From contig NZ_SWBP01000001.1 in NCBI RefSeq assembly GCF_005116455.1, positions 310,001 through 374,000 of the forward strand: DNA of 64,000 nt, given 5' to 3'. Of the stretch, positions 52,070-61,877 are shown one piece after another. The DNA comes from Pedobacter cryophilus. Lineage in GTDB: Bacteria; Bacteroidota; Bacteroidia; Sphingobacteriales; Sphingobacteriaceae. The notes below the pieces were generated by a model, which saw nothing but the letters and a program-made list of their open reading frames with translations, was not told the origin of the DNA and made no database searches. Numbering within the stretch: position 1 is the stretch's first letter; each line of letters starts with the position of its first letter. Position numbers and translations under genes: made by a program.

Positions 52070-54532
52070 TTAAGCTGGTTGCTTACGGGATTTTGCTTGG
52101 TATATTGCAAAACCTAAGATTAAAGTTAAGAGAATAGATCCAATTAATGAAATATTTTCTCCTAAAAAATAACTTTGAGGTTCAAATCGCCATTCAACTT
52201 TGTGATTTCCACCCGGTAAAACAGCTGCTCTTAAAATATAATTTGCTCTAAAATAAGGCTTTTCTTCCCCGTCAACGTACATTTTCCAACCTTTAGGATA
52301 CCAAATTTCTGAGAATACAGCTACCACATCTTTATCAGAAGTATATTCATATTTTAATAGATCTGGATGGTAACTTGTTAAAACAATACCACCATTTTGG
52401 GCAACTCCTACTTTTTTAACATCAATTAACGACTTAAATTCTTGATGAACAATAGCTTCTTTCTTAGGATCAAAAGAACTAATGGCTTTCATCTCCTGAT
52501 CATTGTTATCCGCAAATTGAATGCTTTGTACAAACCAAGCGTGACCACTAGCCGTTGGGTTTACTTGCATAGAAACATTTTGCCCATCTTTACCCTGAGT
52601 GATAAAGTATTTGGTATTCAACATATCCAAAACATCCTGATTAAGACTCCCAGTAAACTGCTTATCAATCACTTCTTGAAAACGCTTTAATTTTGCGGCA
52701 TGATAACCTCCAATAGTTTTATGAAAATTAGTAGCATCAGCACTTTGGAAAGTAGAAATAGTTAAATCAAGTACTCTAAAATTAGGGTCTTTATCTCTTA
52801 AAATAAATTCATCTACTTCTCTAGGCTTAGCTTGTTGAGTCATAATGGCTTTGGCTACAAACTTTTCATCATTTAGGTATCTTTTATCTACCGACCATAA
52901 ATCTGTAAGGATAATTAAACCAATAATGATAAAGCCGATAGGCTGACTAACTTTTTTATTGATCAATGCCCAAAGCACTCCTATTCCAACAGCAATAAAT
53001 AAGAACGAACGGAAAGCATCTGCTCTAAATAAAGACATCCTATCTTCTACCAAGGCTTGAGCTATACCAGCACCAAAACTTTGGTCGCCACCAGCCATTT
53101 GATTTAATTGGTTTAAAAGATCTTGATGCGTATCTGATTTAAAAGAGAACAGTAGAGAAGGTAAACCTATCATTACTATTAATATTCCTAAAACTATGTA
53201 AGCACTGGTTTTAAGTTTTTTAATGATTTCTTTTTGATCAACCCCTGCTTTTGTAGCTTCAAATACGGCTAGACACGCTAAAATTGGTACACATAAACTG
53301 GCTATAACTAAATTAAATTCTACCGATCTAAACTTATTGTAAAGTGGGAAATAGTTAAAGAACAAATCAGAAACTACACTAAAATTCTTCCCAAATGAAA
53401 GCAAAATACTTAAGATAGTAGCGCTTAACAACCACCATTTTAACCTGCTTTTTACTACAAACAAACCAAAAACAAATAGAAATAAAACAAAGGCTCCAAA
53501 ATACCATGGACCAGAAGTAAAAGGTTTTGGACCCCAATAAACGGGCATTTGCTGTGCAAATCCAAAAGCTTGTTGTGCGTCTGCCCCCTTGGCTTGTAGG
53601 GCTTTTGCTACTTGAGAATCTTCTTTTAAAATTGGGGATGATGCGCCTCCGTAAGCATTAGGAATTAATAAAGTAATGGTTTCTCCTACTCCCTGGCTCC
53701 ATTGGTAAGCATAATCTTTATCTAAACCATTATTAGGTTGAGCGCTATCTGTGGTGATGTTAGATTTTCCTCTGGTAGAAAACTGTCCGTATTCATAAGT
53801 TGTCCATAATGTACCTGCATTTACTGCGATGGCTAAAACAACTCCTAAAGTTAAAAATCCAAAAGCTTTACCAAATTGGGGTAATGTTTTGTTTTTATAA
53901 GCATGATAAAATTCTATCCCAACTAAAATAAGCAAGGCTATAAAAAGATAAAAGGTCATTTGAATGTGGTTAGACCTAATTTCCATAGCAATAAAGAAAG
54001 CTGTTAAAGCTGCCCCAAGCCAATATTTTCCACGTAAGGTGAGCAAAATACCTGCTAAAATTGGAGGAAAAAAAGCAATTGCCATAGCTTGATTGCTATG
54101 CCCCGCTTCTAGAAATATGAAATTATAAGAAGAAAATGCAAATGCGATGGCACCTGCTGCTGCTAACCAAGGACTCAACCCTAAAACCAGCAGTAAAAAA
54201 TAAGTTCCTAAAAGGTAAATTAAAACAGTATCTACCGGGTTTGGAAATGTAACCTTTAAAAAAGTAATAACATGAGTAGTAATGTTTTTAGGATACTTTA
54301 ACCAAATTTGATAAGTGGGCATTCCGCCAAACATACTGTTTGTCCATAACGGAGATTTACCGTCTATGGCCTTGTATTTCATAATTTCGCTTTGCGTAGC
54401 TGCTGCTTTTTGCACATCGCTTTGCATTAATACTTTACCCTGAAACGCGGGTGCAAAATACACAAAACATAAGGCTACAAAAAAAGCTGCAATAGCTAAA
54501 TGTATACCATTCTTCTTAAACCAATTATTCAT
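52070..54532 (-). CDS. YfhO-family membrane protein
   Basis: An 820-residue protein with about 12 membrane segments in its first 550 residues and a soluble beta-rich C-terminal part (GWKMYVDGEEKPYFRANYILRAAVLPGG, about 745-772). The N-terminus has the family pattern FAPAFQGKVLMQSD and SMFGGMPTYQ (about 68-77), resembling GT-C-fold glycosyltransferases; YfhO of Bacillus is implicated in glycosylating lipoteichoic acid. A glycosyl transfer role from a polyprenyl-phosphate sugar is plausible, and it sits next to the polysaccharide genes. Confidence 0.9.
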   Translation of the reverse strand: MNNWFKKNGIHLAIAAFFVALCFVYFAPAFQGKVLMQSDVQKAAATQSEIMKYKAIDGKSPLWTNSMFGGMPTYQIWLKYPKNITTHVITFLKVTFPNPVDTVLIYLLGTYFLLLVLGLSPWLAAAGAIAFAFSSYNFIFLEAGHSNQAMAIAFFPPILAGILLTLRGKYWLGAALTAFFIAMEIRSNHIQMTFYLFIALLILVGIEFYHAYKNKTLPQFGKAFGFLTLGVVLAIAVNAGTLWTTYEYGQFSTRGKSNITTDSAQPNNGLDKDYAYQWSQGVGETITLLIPNAYGGASSPILKEDSQVAKALQAKGADAQQAFGFAQQMPVYWGPKPFTSGPWYFGAFVLFLFVFGLFVVKSRLKWWLLSATILSILLSFGKNFSVVSDLFFNYFPLYNKFRSVEFNLVIASLCVPILACLAVFEATKAGVDQKEIIKKLKTSAYIVLGILIVMIGLPSLLFSFKSDTHQDLLNQLNQMAGGDQSFGAGIAQALVEDRMSLFRADAFRSFLFIAVGIGVLWALINKKVSQPIGFIIIGLIILTDLWSVDKRYLNDEKFVAKAIMTQQAKPREVDEFILRDKDPNFRVLDLTISTFQSADATNFHKTIGGYHAAKLKRFQEVIDKQFTGSLNQDVLDMLNTKYFITQGKDGQNVSMQVNPTASGHAWFVQSIQFADNNDQEMKAISSFDPKKEAIVHQEFKSLIDVKKVGVAQNGGIVLTSYHPDLLKYEYTSDKDVVAVFSEIWYPKGWKMYVDGEEKPYFRANYILRAAVLPGGNHKVEWRFEPQSYFLGENISLIGSILLTLILGFAIYQAKSRKQPA

Positions 54533-54553
54533 TTTAAATTAAATTACGAGCAT

Positions 54554-54561
54554 CAAAAATA
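54554..54561 (-). promoter_or_regulatory. -7 box before the YfhO gene
   Basis: TATTTTTG on the minus strand fits TAnnTTTG and lies 21 bases before the ATG; a TTG further upstream is spaced too far (24 bases). Confidence 0.35.
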
Positions 54562-54887
54562 GAAATATACTCCTTGAAAAGAAATCAACAGGTCCAAAAT
54601 AATGAATATGATACCGATATTAACTGTTTTAATTTTAAAAGCTACTGTTTAACCTATCATAACCCTAATTAATTGGCTTAAAATCTTTTTCATTTAGGTT
54701 TGGCATCTAAAATTTACAATCAAAAAAGCCAAATGCTAAAACAATAACATCGCTCATCAAAAGGTTTAAATTTCAGTTAGTTATAAAAAAATATGAATTT
54801 ATTTTCAGTTTAACAGAATCTATTAGTAGATTAGAATTTTTTCTATCTACTACCTCCTTAAATTACCTAAATTTTTTTATCCATTTA
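54562..54887. other. Gene-free stretch between the YfhO gene and the SNF2 helicase gene
   Basis: AT-rich, with no recognisable gene. The one structure I see is a 10-bp imperfect hairpin (GTAGATTAGAA and TTCTATCTAC, 54826-54850) about 40 bases before the helicase ATG. Confidence 0.6.
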
Positions 54888-57782
54888 ATGTTAAGAGTTG
54901 CAACAGATAAACCCTGTAAGCTAGTATATTCATTTGCTAAGCATGAGTATTTAGGCTTTTTAATTGAACCTCATATTGTTCAGTTAAATCCTGACGGGGA
55001 TTTTTCTCTCACCTACCAAAGACTTTTTACCAGTACGGCAAAAGAATTTACCAAATGGCTTGATCCTACTGATTTTAAGCTAATAAAACTTTTAGAGGAT
55101 GTAGAACAAGATAGCATCATTAAAAAATTCTACAAAAAACCCATTAGAGCTACCGAATTTTTTAGTAAAAACTGGGATGAAAAATTTTATGATGCTGTAA
55201 GACCAAAAATTGAACAAAAATTAAGTGACGCTTTACTCCTTTTAAGAAATAAAGAAGTTTATGTGATGAGTAAAGAAGGTTGGCCGGTAGAAAAACAAAT
55301 ACATTTTGCAGAAGAGCCTGCAACCGTTTTATTTCATTTTAGAAGAAACGAAACAGAAACGAGATACTTCCCGACTATAAAATATTTAGAAAAAAGAATA
55401 GATTTCATGTTTAAAGATGCACAGGTGATTATCAATCATCCTGCTTATTTATTATTGGATGATGTCCTTTACAATTTTGAACAAGACTTAGAAGGTAAAA
55501 AATTATTGCCTTTTTTAAATAAGCGTTTTATTTCTATCCCAAAATCATCAGAGGCCACTTATTTTGAAAAATTTGTTGCTCCCTTGATTGAGAAATACCA
55601 TGTTTATGCAGAAGGATTTACCATCCATACCGAAAAACATGAAGCAAAACCTATTTTAAAAGTGGTTTATGTATCTGGCGGAGTATCAGAAATCCAGCTA
55701 TTTTTTAAATATGGAAATTACGTTTTTGCGGCTGGTGGCGATTTAGCCGTAACCGTAAGGATGGAAAAGGAAGATGATAATTATGTTTTTCACAGGATAA
55801 AAAGATCATTAAGCTGGGAGAAAAAGAAATTAGAGGAGCTTTTGGCTATGGGTTTAACCAAGCAAAGCGAATTATTTGTTCATTTAGAAGTTGCCCAAGT
55901 GAATGAAGAAAGCGATCGTTCTTTTTCTGTTTTTGACTTTATTAGCGAAAATCATGATGTTTTAATTGAAAAGGGTTTTGAGTTTGAACAAGATACCAGC
56001 GCTAAAAAATATGTTATTGGCAGCAGCAAAATAGACCTCGAGATTAAAGAGAAAAACGATTGGTTTGATATTGAAGCCATTGTACAATTTGGGAATTATA
56101 AAATTCCGTTTATTCAGCTAAAGCATCATATCCTCAATAAAAAAAGAGAATTTACTTTACCCAACGGAGAGATTGCTATTATTCCTGAAAAATGGTTTTC
56201 TCAGTATGGAAATCTGTTAAACTTTACAGAAGGCGATGAGGAGCTACGGTTAAAGAAGCTGCATGTAGGCTTGGTACATGATTTTGCCAATAGCGAGTTG
56301 GCTACCATTACCATGGACAGAAAATTACAACGCCTTTCTGATTTTGATAATATTGAAGAAATAGCTGCTCCAATTAATTTTAAAGGAGCTTTGCGTCCTT
56401 ACCAAAAAGCAGGTTATGATTGGTTTCACTTTCTGCAAAAGTATAATTTTGGTGGTTGTTTAGCTGATGACATGGGTTTGGGGAAAACCATTCAAACTTT
56501 AGCCTTACTTCAAAAAGGAAAAGAAGAGCAAGCAGAACAAGGAATACACACTACATCATTAATTGTGATGCCTACCTCATTAATTTACAATTGGGTAAAT
56601 GAAGCTAAAAAGTTTACCCCAAAACTAAAAATCCATACCCATACCGGAACTTTTAGAGATAAAAATATTGCTGTTTTTGATAAATACGATGTAGTAATTA
56701 CCACCTATGGCATTACCAGAGTAGACATTGACGTGATAAAAGAAATGTATTTCCATTACATTATTTTAGATGAAAGTCAGAATATTAAAAACCCATCATC
56801 TAAATCTTTTAAGGCTGTAAAACAGTTAAAATCTAAGCATAAATTGATTTTATCGGGCACACCGGTAGAAAATACCGTGAATGATCTTTGGACACAAATG
56901 TCATTTATTAACCCAGGCTTATTGGGTTCGCAAACTTTCTTTTTAAAAGATTTTGTACAGCCTATAGAAAAGAAAAAAGATGAGGAAATGGCCCAAAAGC
57001 TACAGGTATTGATTAAGCCTTTTGTAATGCGAAGGACCAAAGAACAAGTAGCAACAGAATTGCCTCCAAAAACAGAAAACTTATTCTTTAGTGAAATGAC
57101 TGAAGATCAGCTAGAGATTTATGAGCAAACAAAATCAGATTACCGCAACGAAATATTAAAGGCTTTAGAAACTGGTGATTACAGCAAATCGCCCATTCAA
57201 ATGCTACAAGGCTTAACCAAATTACGCCAAATTGCTAATCACCCTGCTTTAGTAGATGCGGATTACAAAGGAGAATCGGGTAAATTTGAAGACGTAATTG
57301 ATAAATTAAAAAGCGTAGTAGAAGCTGGGCATAAAGTTTTGGTTTTTTCTCAGTTTGTGAAACAATTAGATCTTTACAGAAAATATTTAGAACGTCATCA
57401 TTACAAATATTCTTATTTAGACGGCGCTACCACCAACCGTGGAAAAGTAGTAGAAGAATTTAAAGCCGAACAAGACATTCAAATATTTTTAATCTCTATT
57501 AAAGCTGGCGGTGTTGGTTTAAACCTTACCGAGGCAGATTATGTATTTATTTTAGACCCTTGGTGGAACCCCGCGGTAGAACAACAAGCTATAGATAGAA
57601 CCCACCGAATTGGGCAAAAAAAGAATGTGTTTATCTATAAATTTATCACTAGAGACACGGTGGAAGAAAAAATTCTGGCTTTACAAAATAAAAAACTACG
57701 AGTAGCCAAAAGCTTAATTACTACAGAAGATAGCTTTATGAAATCTTTATCAGAGGCTGATATTAAAGAGATTTTAGCCTAA
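54888..57782 (+). CDS. SNF2-family DEAD/DEAH-box helicase
   Basis: A 964-residue protein. The N-terminal ~500 residues are a family-specific region with no motif that I recognise. The Swi2/Snf2 ATPase follows: GGCLADDMGLGKTIQTL (Walker A near 527), MPTSLIYNW (Ia), ILDESQNIKNP (motif II, about 625-635; DESQ rather than the common DEAQ/DEAH), LSGTPVENTVNDLW (III) and the helicase C-terminal motifs GVGLNLTEADYVFILDPWWNP and DRTHRIGQ (V-VI). It probably remodels DNA-protein complexes. It stands alone. Confidence 0.92.
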   Translation: MLRVATDKPCKLVYSFAKHEYLGFLIEPHIVQLNPDGDFSLTYQRLFTSTAKEFTKWLDPTDFKLIKLLEDVEQDSIIKKFYKKPIRATEFFSKNWDEKFYDAVRPKIEQKLSDALLLLRNKEVYVMSKEGWPVEKQIHFAEEPATVLFHFRRNETETRYFPTIKYLEKRIDFMFKDAQVIINHPAYLLLDDVLYNFEQDLEGKKLLPFLNKRFISIPKSSEATYFEKFVAPLIEKYHVYAEGFTIHTEKHEAKPILKVVYVSGGVSEIQLFFKYGNYVFAAGGDLAVTVRMEKEDDNYVFHRIKRSLSWEKKKLEELLAMGLTKQSELFVHLEVAQVNEESDRSFSVFDFISENHDVLIEKGFEFEQDTSAKKYVIGSSKIDLEIKEKNDWFDIEAIVQFGNYKIPFIQLKHHILNKKREFTLPNGEIAIIPEKWFSQYGNLLNFTEGDEELRLKKLHVGLVHDFANSELATITMDRKLQRLSDFDNIEEIAAPINFKGALRPYQKAGYDWFHFLQKYNFGGCLADDMGLGKTIQTLALLQKGKEEQAEQGIHTTSLIVMPTSLIYNWVNEAKKFTPKLKIHTHTGTFRDKNIAVFDKYDVVITTYGITRVDIDVIKEMYFHYIILDESQNIKNPSSKSFKAVKQLKSKHKLILSGTPVENTVNDLWTQMSFINPGLLGSQTFFLKDFVQPIEKKKDEEMAQKLQVLIKPFVMRRTKEQVATELPPKTENLFFSEMTEDQLEIYEQTKSDYRNEILKALETGDYSKSPIQMLQGLTKLRQIANHPALVDADYKGESGKFEDVIDKLKSVVEAGHKVLVFSQFVKQLDLYRKYLERHHYKYSYLDGATTNRGKVVEEFKAEQDIQIFLISIKAGGVGLNLTEADYVFILDPWWNPAVEQQAIDRTHRIGQKKNVFIYKFITRDTVEEKILALQNKKLRVAKSLITTEDSFMKSLSEADIKEILA

Positions 57783-57863
57783 ACAAGTTTACCTCTCCAA
57801 TTTCTGAGATCATTTTTTAAAAAATTTTAACGTTTTTATTCTTAAATAAAAACATCTTTCGCG

Positions 57864-57885
57864 TTTACATGTTCGAACATGTAAA
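57864..57885. promoter_or_regulatory. 22-bp perfect palindrome before the dienelactone hydrolase gene
   Basis: TTTACATGTTC followed directly by its complement GAACATGTAAA, a perfect 22-bp palindrome without a spacer, ending 13 bases before the ATG. It looks like an operator or a leader hairpin. There is no T tract, so it is not a terminator. Confidence 0.6.
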
Positions 57886-57898
57886 TAAAAATAAGATC

Positions 57899-58774
57899 AT
57901 GAAAAAAATTTATATCCTAGCCATAGCATTAATAGTTAGTGCTACGGCGTTTAGCCAAACCAAAATGGCATGTTGTAATACTGCGGCTTCCACTCCAGAT
58001 GGCTCAACAAAATCTACTGCAACAGTACAGTTTGCTTCTTTAGCAGATGATAAAAGTTTTGTTCAAGAACATCAAAACCCTTCTCCTTTTACAGCTACTA
58101 CAGATTTAGGCGAAAAAATTACTTTTAAAGCAGCTGATGGTACTGATGCGAGCGGCTTTATGATTAAAGCTGCAAACCCAACTAACAACTACATTTTTGT
58201 AATTCACGAGTGGTGGGGATTAAATGATTACATCAAAGAAGTATCAGGCAAATTATATAAAGATTTAGGCAACATCAATGTAATTGCTTTAGATCTTTAT
58301 GATGGAAAAGTAGCTACTACACAAGAAATGGCTGGTAAATTTATGCAAGGTGCTGATGAAAATAGGATCAAAAATATTATTAACGGGGCTATTAATTTAG
58401 CCGGTCCAAATGCTAAAATTGCAACTATTGGTTGGTGTTTTGGCGGAGGCTGGAGTTTACAAACTGCTATTATGGCTGGTAAACAAGCTGCTGGTTGTGT
58501 AATGTATTATGGTATGCCCGAAACTAATATAGAACGTTTACAAACTTTAAACACCGATGTTTTAGGGATATTTGCTAACAAAGACGGATGGATTACGCCT
58601 AAAGTTGCCGAAGATTTTCAGGCCAATATGAACAAAGCTGGAAAGAAATTAATACTAAAACAATATGATGCAGACCATGCTTTTGCAAATCCATCAAATC
58701 CAATTTACAATAGTGTTGCTGCTTCTGATGCTTATGCAGCAACTTTAAGTTTTTTAATGCCCCGATTGAAATAA
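57899..58774 (+). CDS. Exported dienelactone hydrolase-family protein
   Basis: A 291-residue alpha/beta-hydrolase with a signal peptide (1-20, ending AFSQ). Signature features: VIHEWWGLNDYIKEV (about 100-114) and the nucleophile elbow IGWCFGGGW with Cys near 179, plus Asp in NKDGWITPK and His in DADHAFANP, giving a Cys-Asp-His triad. Mature residues begin TKMACCNTAAST, with a CC pair unusual for this family. I chose ATG 57899 rather than 57869 because the longer form puts charged residues before the signal peptide. A palindrome lies just upstream. Confidence 0.9.
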   Translation: MKKIYILAIALIVSATAFSQTKMACCNTAASTPDGSTKSTATVQFASLADDKSFVQEHQNPSPFTATTDLGEKITFKAADGTDASGFMIKAANPTNNYIFVIHEWWGLNDYIKEVSGKLYKDLGNINVIALDLYDGKVATTQEMAGKFMQGADENRIKNIINGAINLAGPNAKIATIGWCFGGGWSLQTAIMAGKQAAGCVMYYGMPETNIERLQTLNTDVLGIFANKDGWITPKVAEDFQANMNKAGKKLILKQYDADHAFANPSNPIYNSVAASDAYAATLSFLMPRLK

Positions 58775-58795
58775 CATAAAGAATTTATAAATTAT

Positions 58796-58830
58796 AAAAG
58801 CTCCTTTCTTTTTGAATTGGAGCTTTTTTT
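58796..58830 (+). terminator. Terminator after the dienelactone hydrolase gene
   Basis: AAAAGCTCC and GGAGCTTTT with a loop of about 14 nt, followed by four more T residues. Confidence 0.75.
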
Positions 58831-58954
58831 ATGCCTTTAATATTCAATAAAAATTTAAAGCCTCATTAAGAATAATTTATAAGTTTGCAGAACTAAAATT
58901 TAGATAGATTTTGTATGCTTTTTTATTAGACGATTGAATCTAAATTTGCAGGTT

Positions 58955-59033
58955 GCGTTAACGATTGAAGCGGCATCCTTTTGGCTTTTCGCCAAAAGAT
59001 ACAGCGTAAAGCGTGTTAAAACGCCCAAATAAA
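58955..59033. repeat. Dispersed hairpin element R2, copy b (short hairpin form)
   Basis: 79 bp with the same left (GCGTTAACGATTGAAGCG) and right (AAAGCGTGTTAAAACGCCC) arms as the copy at 49628. The central hairpin is only CTTTTGGC-TTTT-GCCAAAAG. It ends 11 bases before the ATG of the amidase gene. Confidence 0.65.
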
Positions 59034-59044
59034 ATATTTTAAAA

Positions 59045-59863
59045 ATGAATCGTTTTCAAATCACCTTTACTCTTCTTATTCTAATTATTGCCGGCTGTTC
59101 ACCAAAGCCTTTTCAGCAAGCTCAAAAAATTCAGGAAGAAAAAGTAAAAGCAGTGGAAGAAAAAATGGAATTAAATGTAGCTCCATTTTTAGCAGATTCT
59201 TTTGGAAATGTTATTCCAACTTCTTATGTCCCTACGGTTAATTTTAGTAGTAGAAAACCTAATTTTGTAGTTATCCATCACACAGCGCAAGATTCGCTAG
59301 AACAAACCATTAAAACTTTTATTTTAGAACGCACACAAGTAAGTGCCCATTATGTAGTTGGCCGTAACGGGCATATTGTACAAATGTTAAATGACGAGTT
59401 AAGGGCATTTCATGCGGGTGTAAGTAAATGGGGAAATAATTACGATATGAATTCTTGTTCTATTGGGATAGAATTAGACAACAACGGTACAGAGCCTTTT
59501 AGCGACGCTCAAATTAATAGTTTATTAATTTTGTTAGCAAAACTAAAAACCACGTATAGTATTCCAACTCCTAATTTTATAGGTCATGCGGATATTGCAC
59601 CCAAACGTAAGTCAGATCCAAGCATTTTATTTCCATGGAAAACTTTAGCCGATAAAGGTTTTGGTTTATGGTATGACATTCCAAGTGCATTGCCTCCTAA
59701 AGATTTTGATGTAGAAAATGCTTTACACAGAATTGGCTATGATACCAGAGATTTACCCTCGGCAATCATCGCATTTAAAAGACATTTTGTGAAATTAGAT
59801 ATCAGCCCAATAATGAGCAGTTGGGATAAATGTGTGCTGTTTAATTTGTATAGAAAGTATTGA
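59045..59863 (+). CDS. N-acetylmuramoyl-L-alanine amidase lipoprotein (Amidase_2)
   Basis: A 272-residue lipoprotein: lipobox IAGC with Cys18, a charged linker (25-45), then an amidase_2/AmpD-type domain (about 65-215). Zinc ligands can be placed at a His in FVVIHHT (H78 or H79), a second His in FIGHADIAP and Asp in KSDPS. It cuts the bond between MurNAc and the stem peptide, probably from the outer membrane towards the wall. The C-terminal ~50 residues (NALHRIGYDTRDLPSAI) look like a small peptidoglycan-binding fold. It ends just before a hairpin shared with glnS. Confidence 0.92.
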   Translation: MNRFQITFTLLILIIAGCSPKPFQQAQKIQEEKVKAVEEKMELNVAPFLADSFGNVIPTSYVPTVNFSSRKPNFVVIHHTAQDSLEQTIKTFILERTQVSAHYVVGRNGHIVQMLNDELRAFHAGVSKWGNNYDMNSCSIGIELDNNGTEPFSDAQINSLLILLAKLKTTYSIPTPNFIGHADIAPKRKSDPSILFPWKTLADKGFGLWYDIPSALPPKDFDVENALHRIGYDTRDLPSAIIAFKRHFVKLDISPIMSSWDKCVLFNLYRKY

Positions 59864-59865
59864 TT

Positions 59866-59938
59866 GAGTTATAAGTTGTAGGTTATAAGTTCTAAGTACT
59901 CTGCCAACCTAAAACTTATAACCTAAAACTTAAAACTC
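59866..59938. terminator. Long hairpin filling the amidase-glnS gap
   Basis: The 73-bp gap between two convergent stops is almost wholly an imperfect inverted repeat: GAGTTATAAGTTGTAGGTTA and its near-complement ending TTAAAACTC, stem about 29 bp with a few mismatches and a loop of about 10. It may terminate both genes though it lacks a GC core. Confidence 0.6.
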
Positions 59939-61621
59939 TTATCTCAAAACTTCTTTAGCCCAAGTATCTTTTAAAGTTACAGTTCTGTTAAATACTAAAT
60001 GATCTTCTGTAGAATCTTTGTCTACACAAAAATATCCTTTTCTAATAAACTGGTAACGTCTATCGGGGTTTTCTTCTAATTGTTTACTCGCGTTGGCTAA
60101 ATCTGGTTCTATGTAGGCATTTTTCAATACCACTAAACTTTCTGGGTTGATATAGTCTTTAAAATCGCCTTCTTCACGGTCGGGTTCTTCAGATGTAAAT
60201 AACCTGTCGTACAACCGTACTTCGGCAGTTTTAGCATGTGGAACACTTACCCAATGCATAGTTCCTTTTACTTTTAAGCCCGATGTATCTTCTCCAGATT
60301 TAGAATCAGGGAAATAAGTACAATGAATTTCGGTTACATTTCCATCTGCATCTTTAACAAAAGAATCACATTGTACGATGTAAGCATTTTTTAAACGGCT
60401 CATTAAACCAGGCCCCAAACGGAAAAACTTTTTAGGCGGTTCTTCCATAAAATCTTCGCGTTCAATCCATAATTCTTTGCTAAAAGGAATTGCTCTTTCG
60501 CCATCATGACCCTCAACTTCTGGATTATTCTCGCCATGCAATAGTTCTTCTTGTCCTTCTGGATAATTGGTAATCACCATTTTAATGGGATCTAAAACCG
60601 CCATTCTTCTCCATGAAGTTTTGTTTAAATCCTCTCTGATAAAGAATTCTAACAAACTGTATTCTAATAAGTTATCACGTTTAGAAATCCCTGTTCTATC
60701 ACAAAAGTTTCTGATTGATGACGGCGTAAACCCTCTTCGGCGTAAGCCACTTATCGTTGGCATTCTTGGATCATCCCAACCATTCACATATTTTTCGGTT
60801 ACTAATTGCAACAATTTACGCTTGCTGGTAACGGTATAATTTAAATTTTTACGAGCAAACTCATATTGATGAGAAGGATAAATCTCCAATTGCTCAATCA
60901 GCCAATTATATAATTCGCGGTGCGGAATAAATTCTAAAGTACAAATGGAATGGGTTACATTTTCAATGGCATCACTTTGTCCGTGGGCAAAATCATACAT
61001 CGGGTAAATGCACCATTTATCTCCGGTACGGTGATGATGGGTATGTTTTATGCGGTATAAAATAGGATCACGCATCAACATATTTACATGCGCCATATCT
61101 ATTTTAGCTCTTAAAGTACGGCTTCCATCAGGGAATTCGCCGTTCTTCATGCGTTCAAATAGGTCTAAATTTTCTGCTGTAGAACGGTTTCTATATGGAC
61201 TATCTTTTCCAGGTTCGGTAGGTGTACCTTTCAAAGTTGCCATTTCTTCTGCACTAATCTCATCTACGTAAGCCAAACCTTTCTCAATCAGTTTTACTGC
61301 GTAAGTATAAAGCGTATCAAAATAATCTGACGCATAAAACTCATTTTCCCAAGTAAAACCTAACCATTTAATATCATTTTTAATACTCTCTACATACTCT
61401 GTATCTTCAGTTACAGGGTTGGTATCATCAAAACGGAGGTTGGTATAGCCATTAAACTTTTGCGTTAAACCAAAATTTAGGCAAATGCTACTCGCATGCC
61501 CAATATGTAAGTAACCATTGGGTTCTGGCGGAAAACGAGTGACAATTTGAGCGTATTTTCCACTTTTCAGATCGTTCTCTACAATCTCTTCAATAAAGTT
61601 TAATGATTTTTCTTCAGACAT
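59939..61621 (-). CDS. glnS: Glutamine--tRNA ligase
   Basis: A 560-residue class I synthetase. [14 protein letters not shown] contains the HIGH motif (39-42), NLRFDDTNP and [19 protein letters not shown] are GlnRS-specific, and VTSKRKLL replaces the KMSKS loop. The C-terminal anticodon-binding domain with [15 protein letters not shown] and GYFCVD is complete. It charges tRNA-Gln directly. I prefer ATG 61621 to the in-frame TTG at 61627. Confidence 0.97.
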   Translation of the reverse strand: MSEEKSLNFIEEIVENDLKSGKYAQIVTRFPPEPNGYLHIGHASSICLNFGLTQKFNGYTNLRFDDTNPVTEDTEYVESIKNDIKWLGFTWENEFYASDYFDTLYTYAVKLIEKGLAYVDEISAEEMATLKGTPTEPGKDSPYRNRSTAENLDLFERMKNGEFPDGSRTLRAKIDMAHVNMLMRDPILYRIKHTHHHRTGDKWCIYPMYDFAHGQSDAIENVTHSICTLEFIPHRELYNWLIEQLEIYPSHQYEFARKNLNYTVTSKRKLLQLVTEKYVNGWDDPRMPTISGLRRRGFTPSSIRNFCDRTGISKRDNLLEYSLLEFFIREDLNKTSWRRMAVLDPIKMVITNYPEGQEELLHGENNPEVEGHDGERAIPFSKELWIEREDFMEEPPKKFFRLGPGLMSRLKNAYIVQCDSFVKDADGNVTEIHCTYFPDSKSGEDTSGLKVKGTMHWVSVPHAKTAEVRLYDRLFTSEEPDREEGDFKDYINPESLVVLKNAYIEPDLANASKQLEENPDRRYQFIRKGYFCVDKDSTEDHLVFNRTVTLKDTWAKEVLR

Positions 61622-61641
61622 CTTCAATAATTAACAAGTCA

Positions 61642-61649
61642 CAAAAGTA
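61642..61649 (-). promoter_or_regulatory. -7 box before glnS
   Basis: TACTTTTG on the minus strand fits TAnnTTTG and lies 20 bases before the ATG; no convincing -33 element. Confidence 0.35.
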
Positions 61650-61730
61650 AGAAAAAGGCGGGAAGCCTGTTTGTCATCCTTAATTTATTTCGGCAGCTGT
61701 AAATTAATGGTTTAAACTTTTTAATAATCA

Positions 61731-61877
61731 GAAAAGCAAAACCTATAATTCTTAGGTTATGATAGTCCCGTCATCCGCTCATACTGCACAACCTGTCCCG
61801 AATATCCATCGGGAGGCATTATTCGCAGGGCCGGTAAACGCTACTACCGGGTTTAGTTAACATAGGTTATTGCTACT
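61731..61877 (+). repeat. Dispersed intergenic element R1, copy c
   Basis: 147 bp from GAAAAGCAA to TATTGCTACT, containing TAGTCCCGTCATCCGCT, GGCCGGTAAACGCT and ACCGGGTTTAGTTAAC. Compared with copy b it has an extra piece with a TCCCGA/TCGGGA hairpin. AACCTAT near the left end pairs with ATAGGTT near the right end. It occupies the centre of the 401-base gap between glnS and the next gene; the rest of the gap has only the two promoter-like boxes. Confidence 0.65.
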
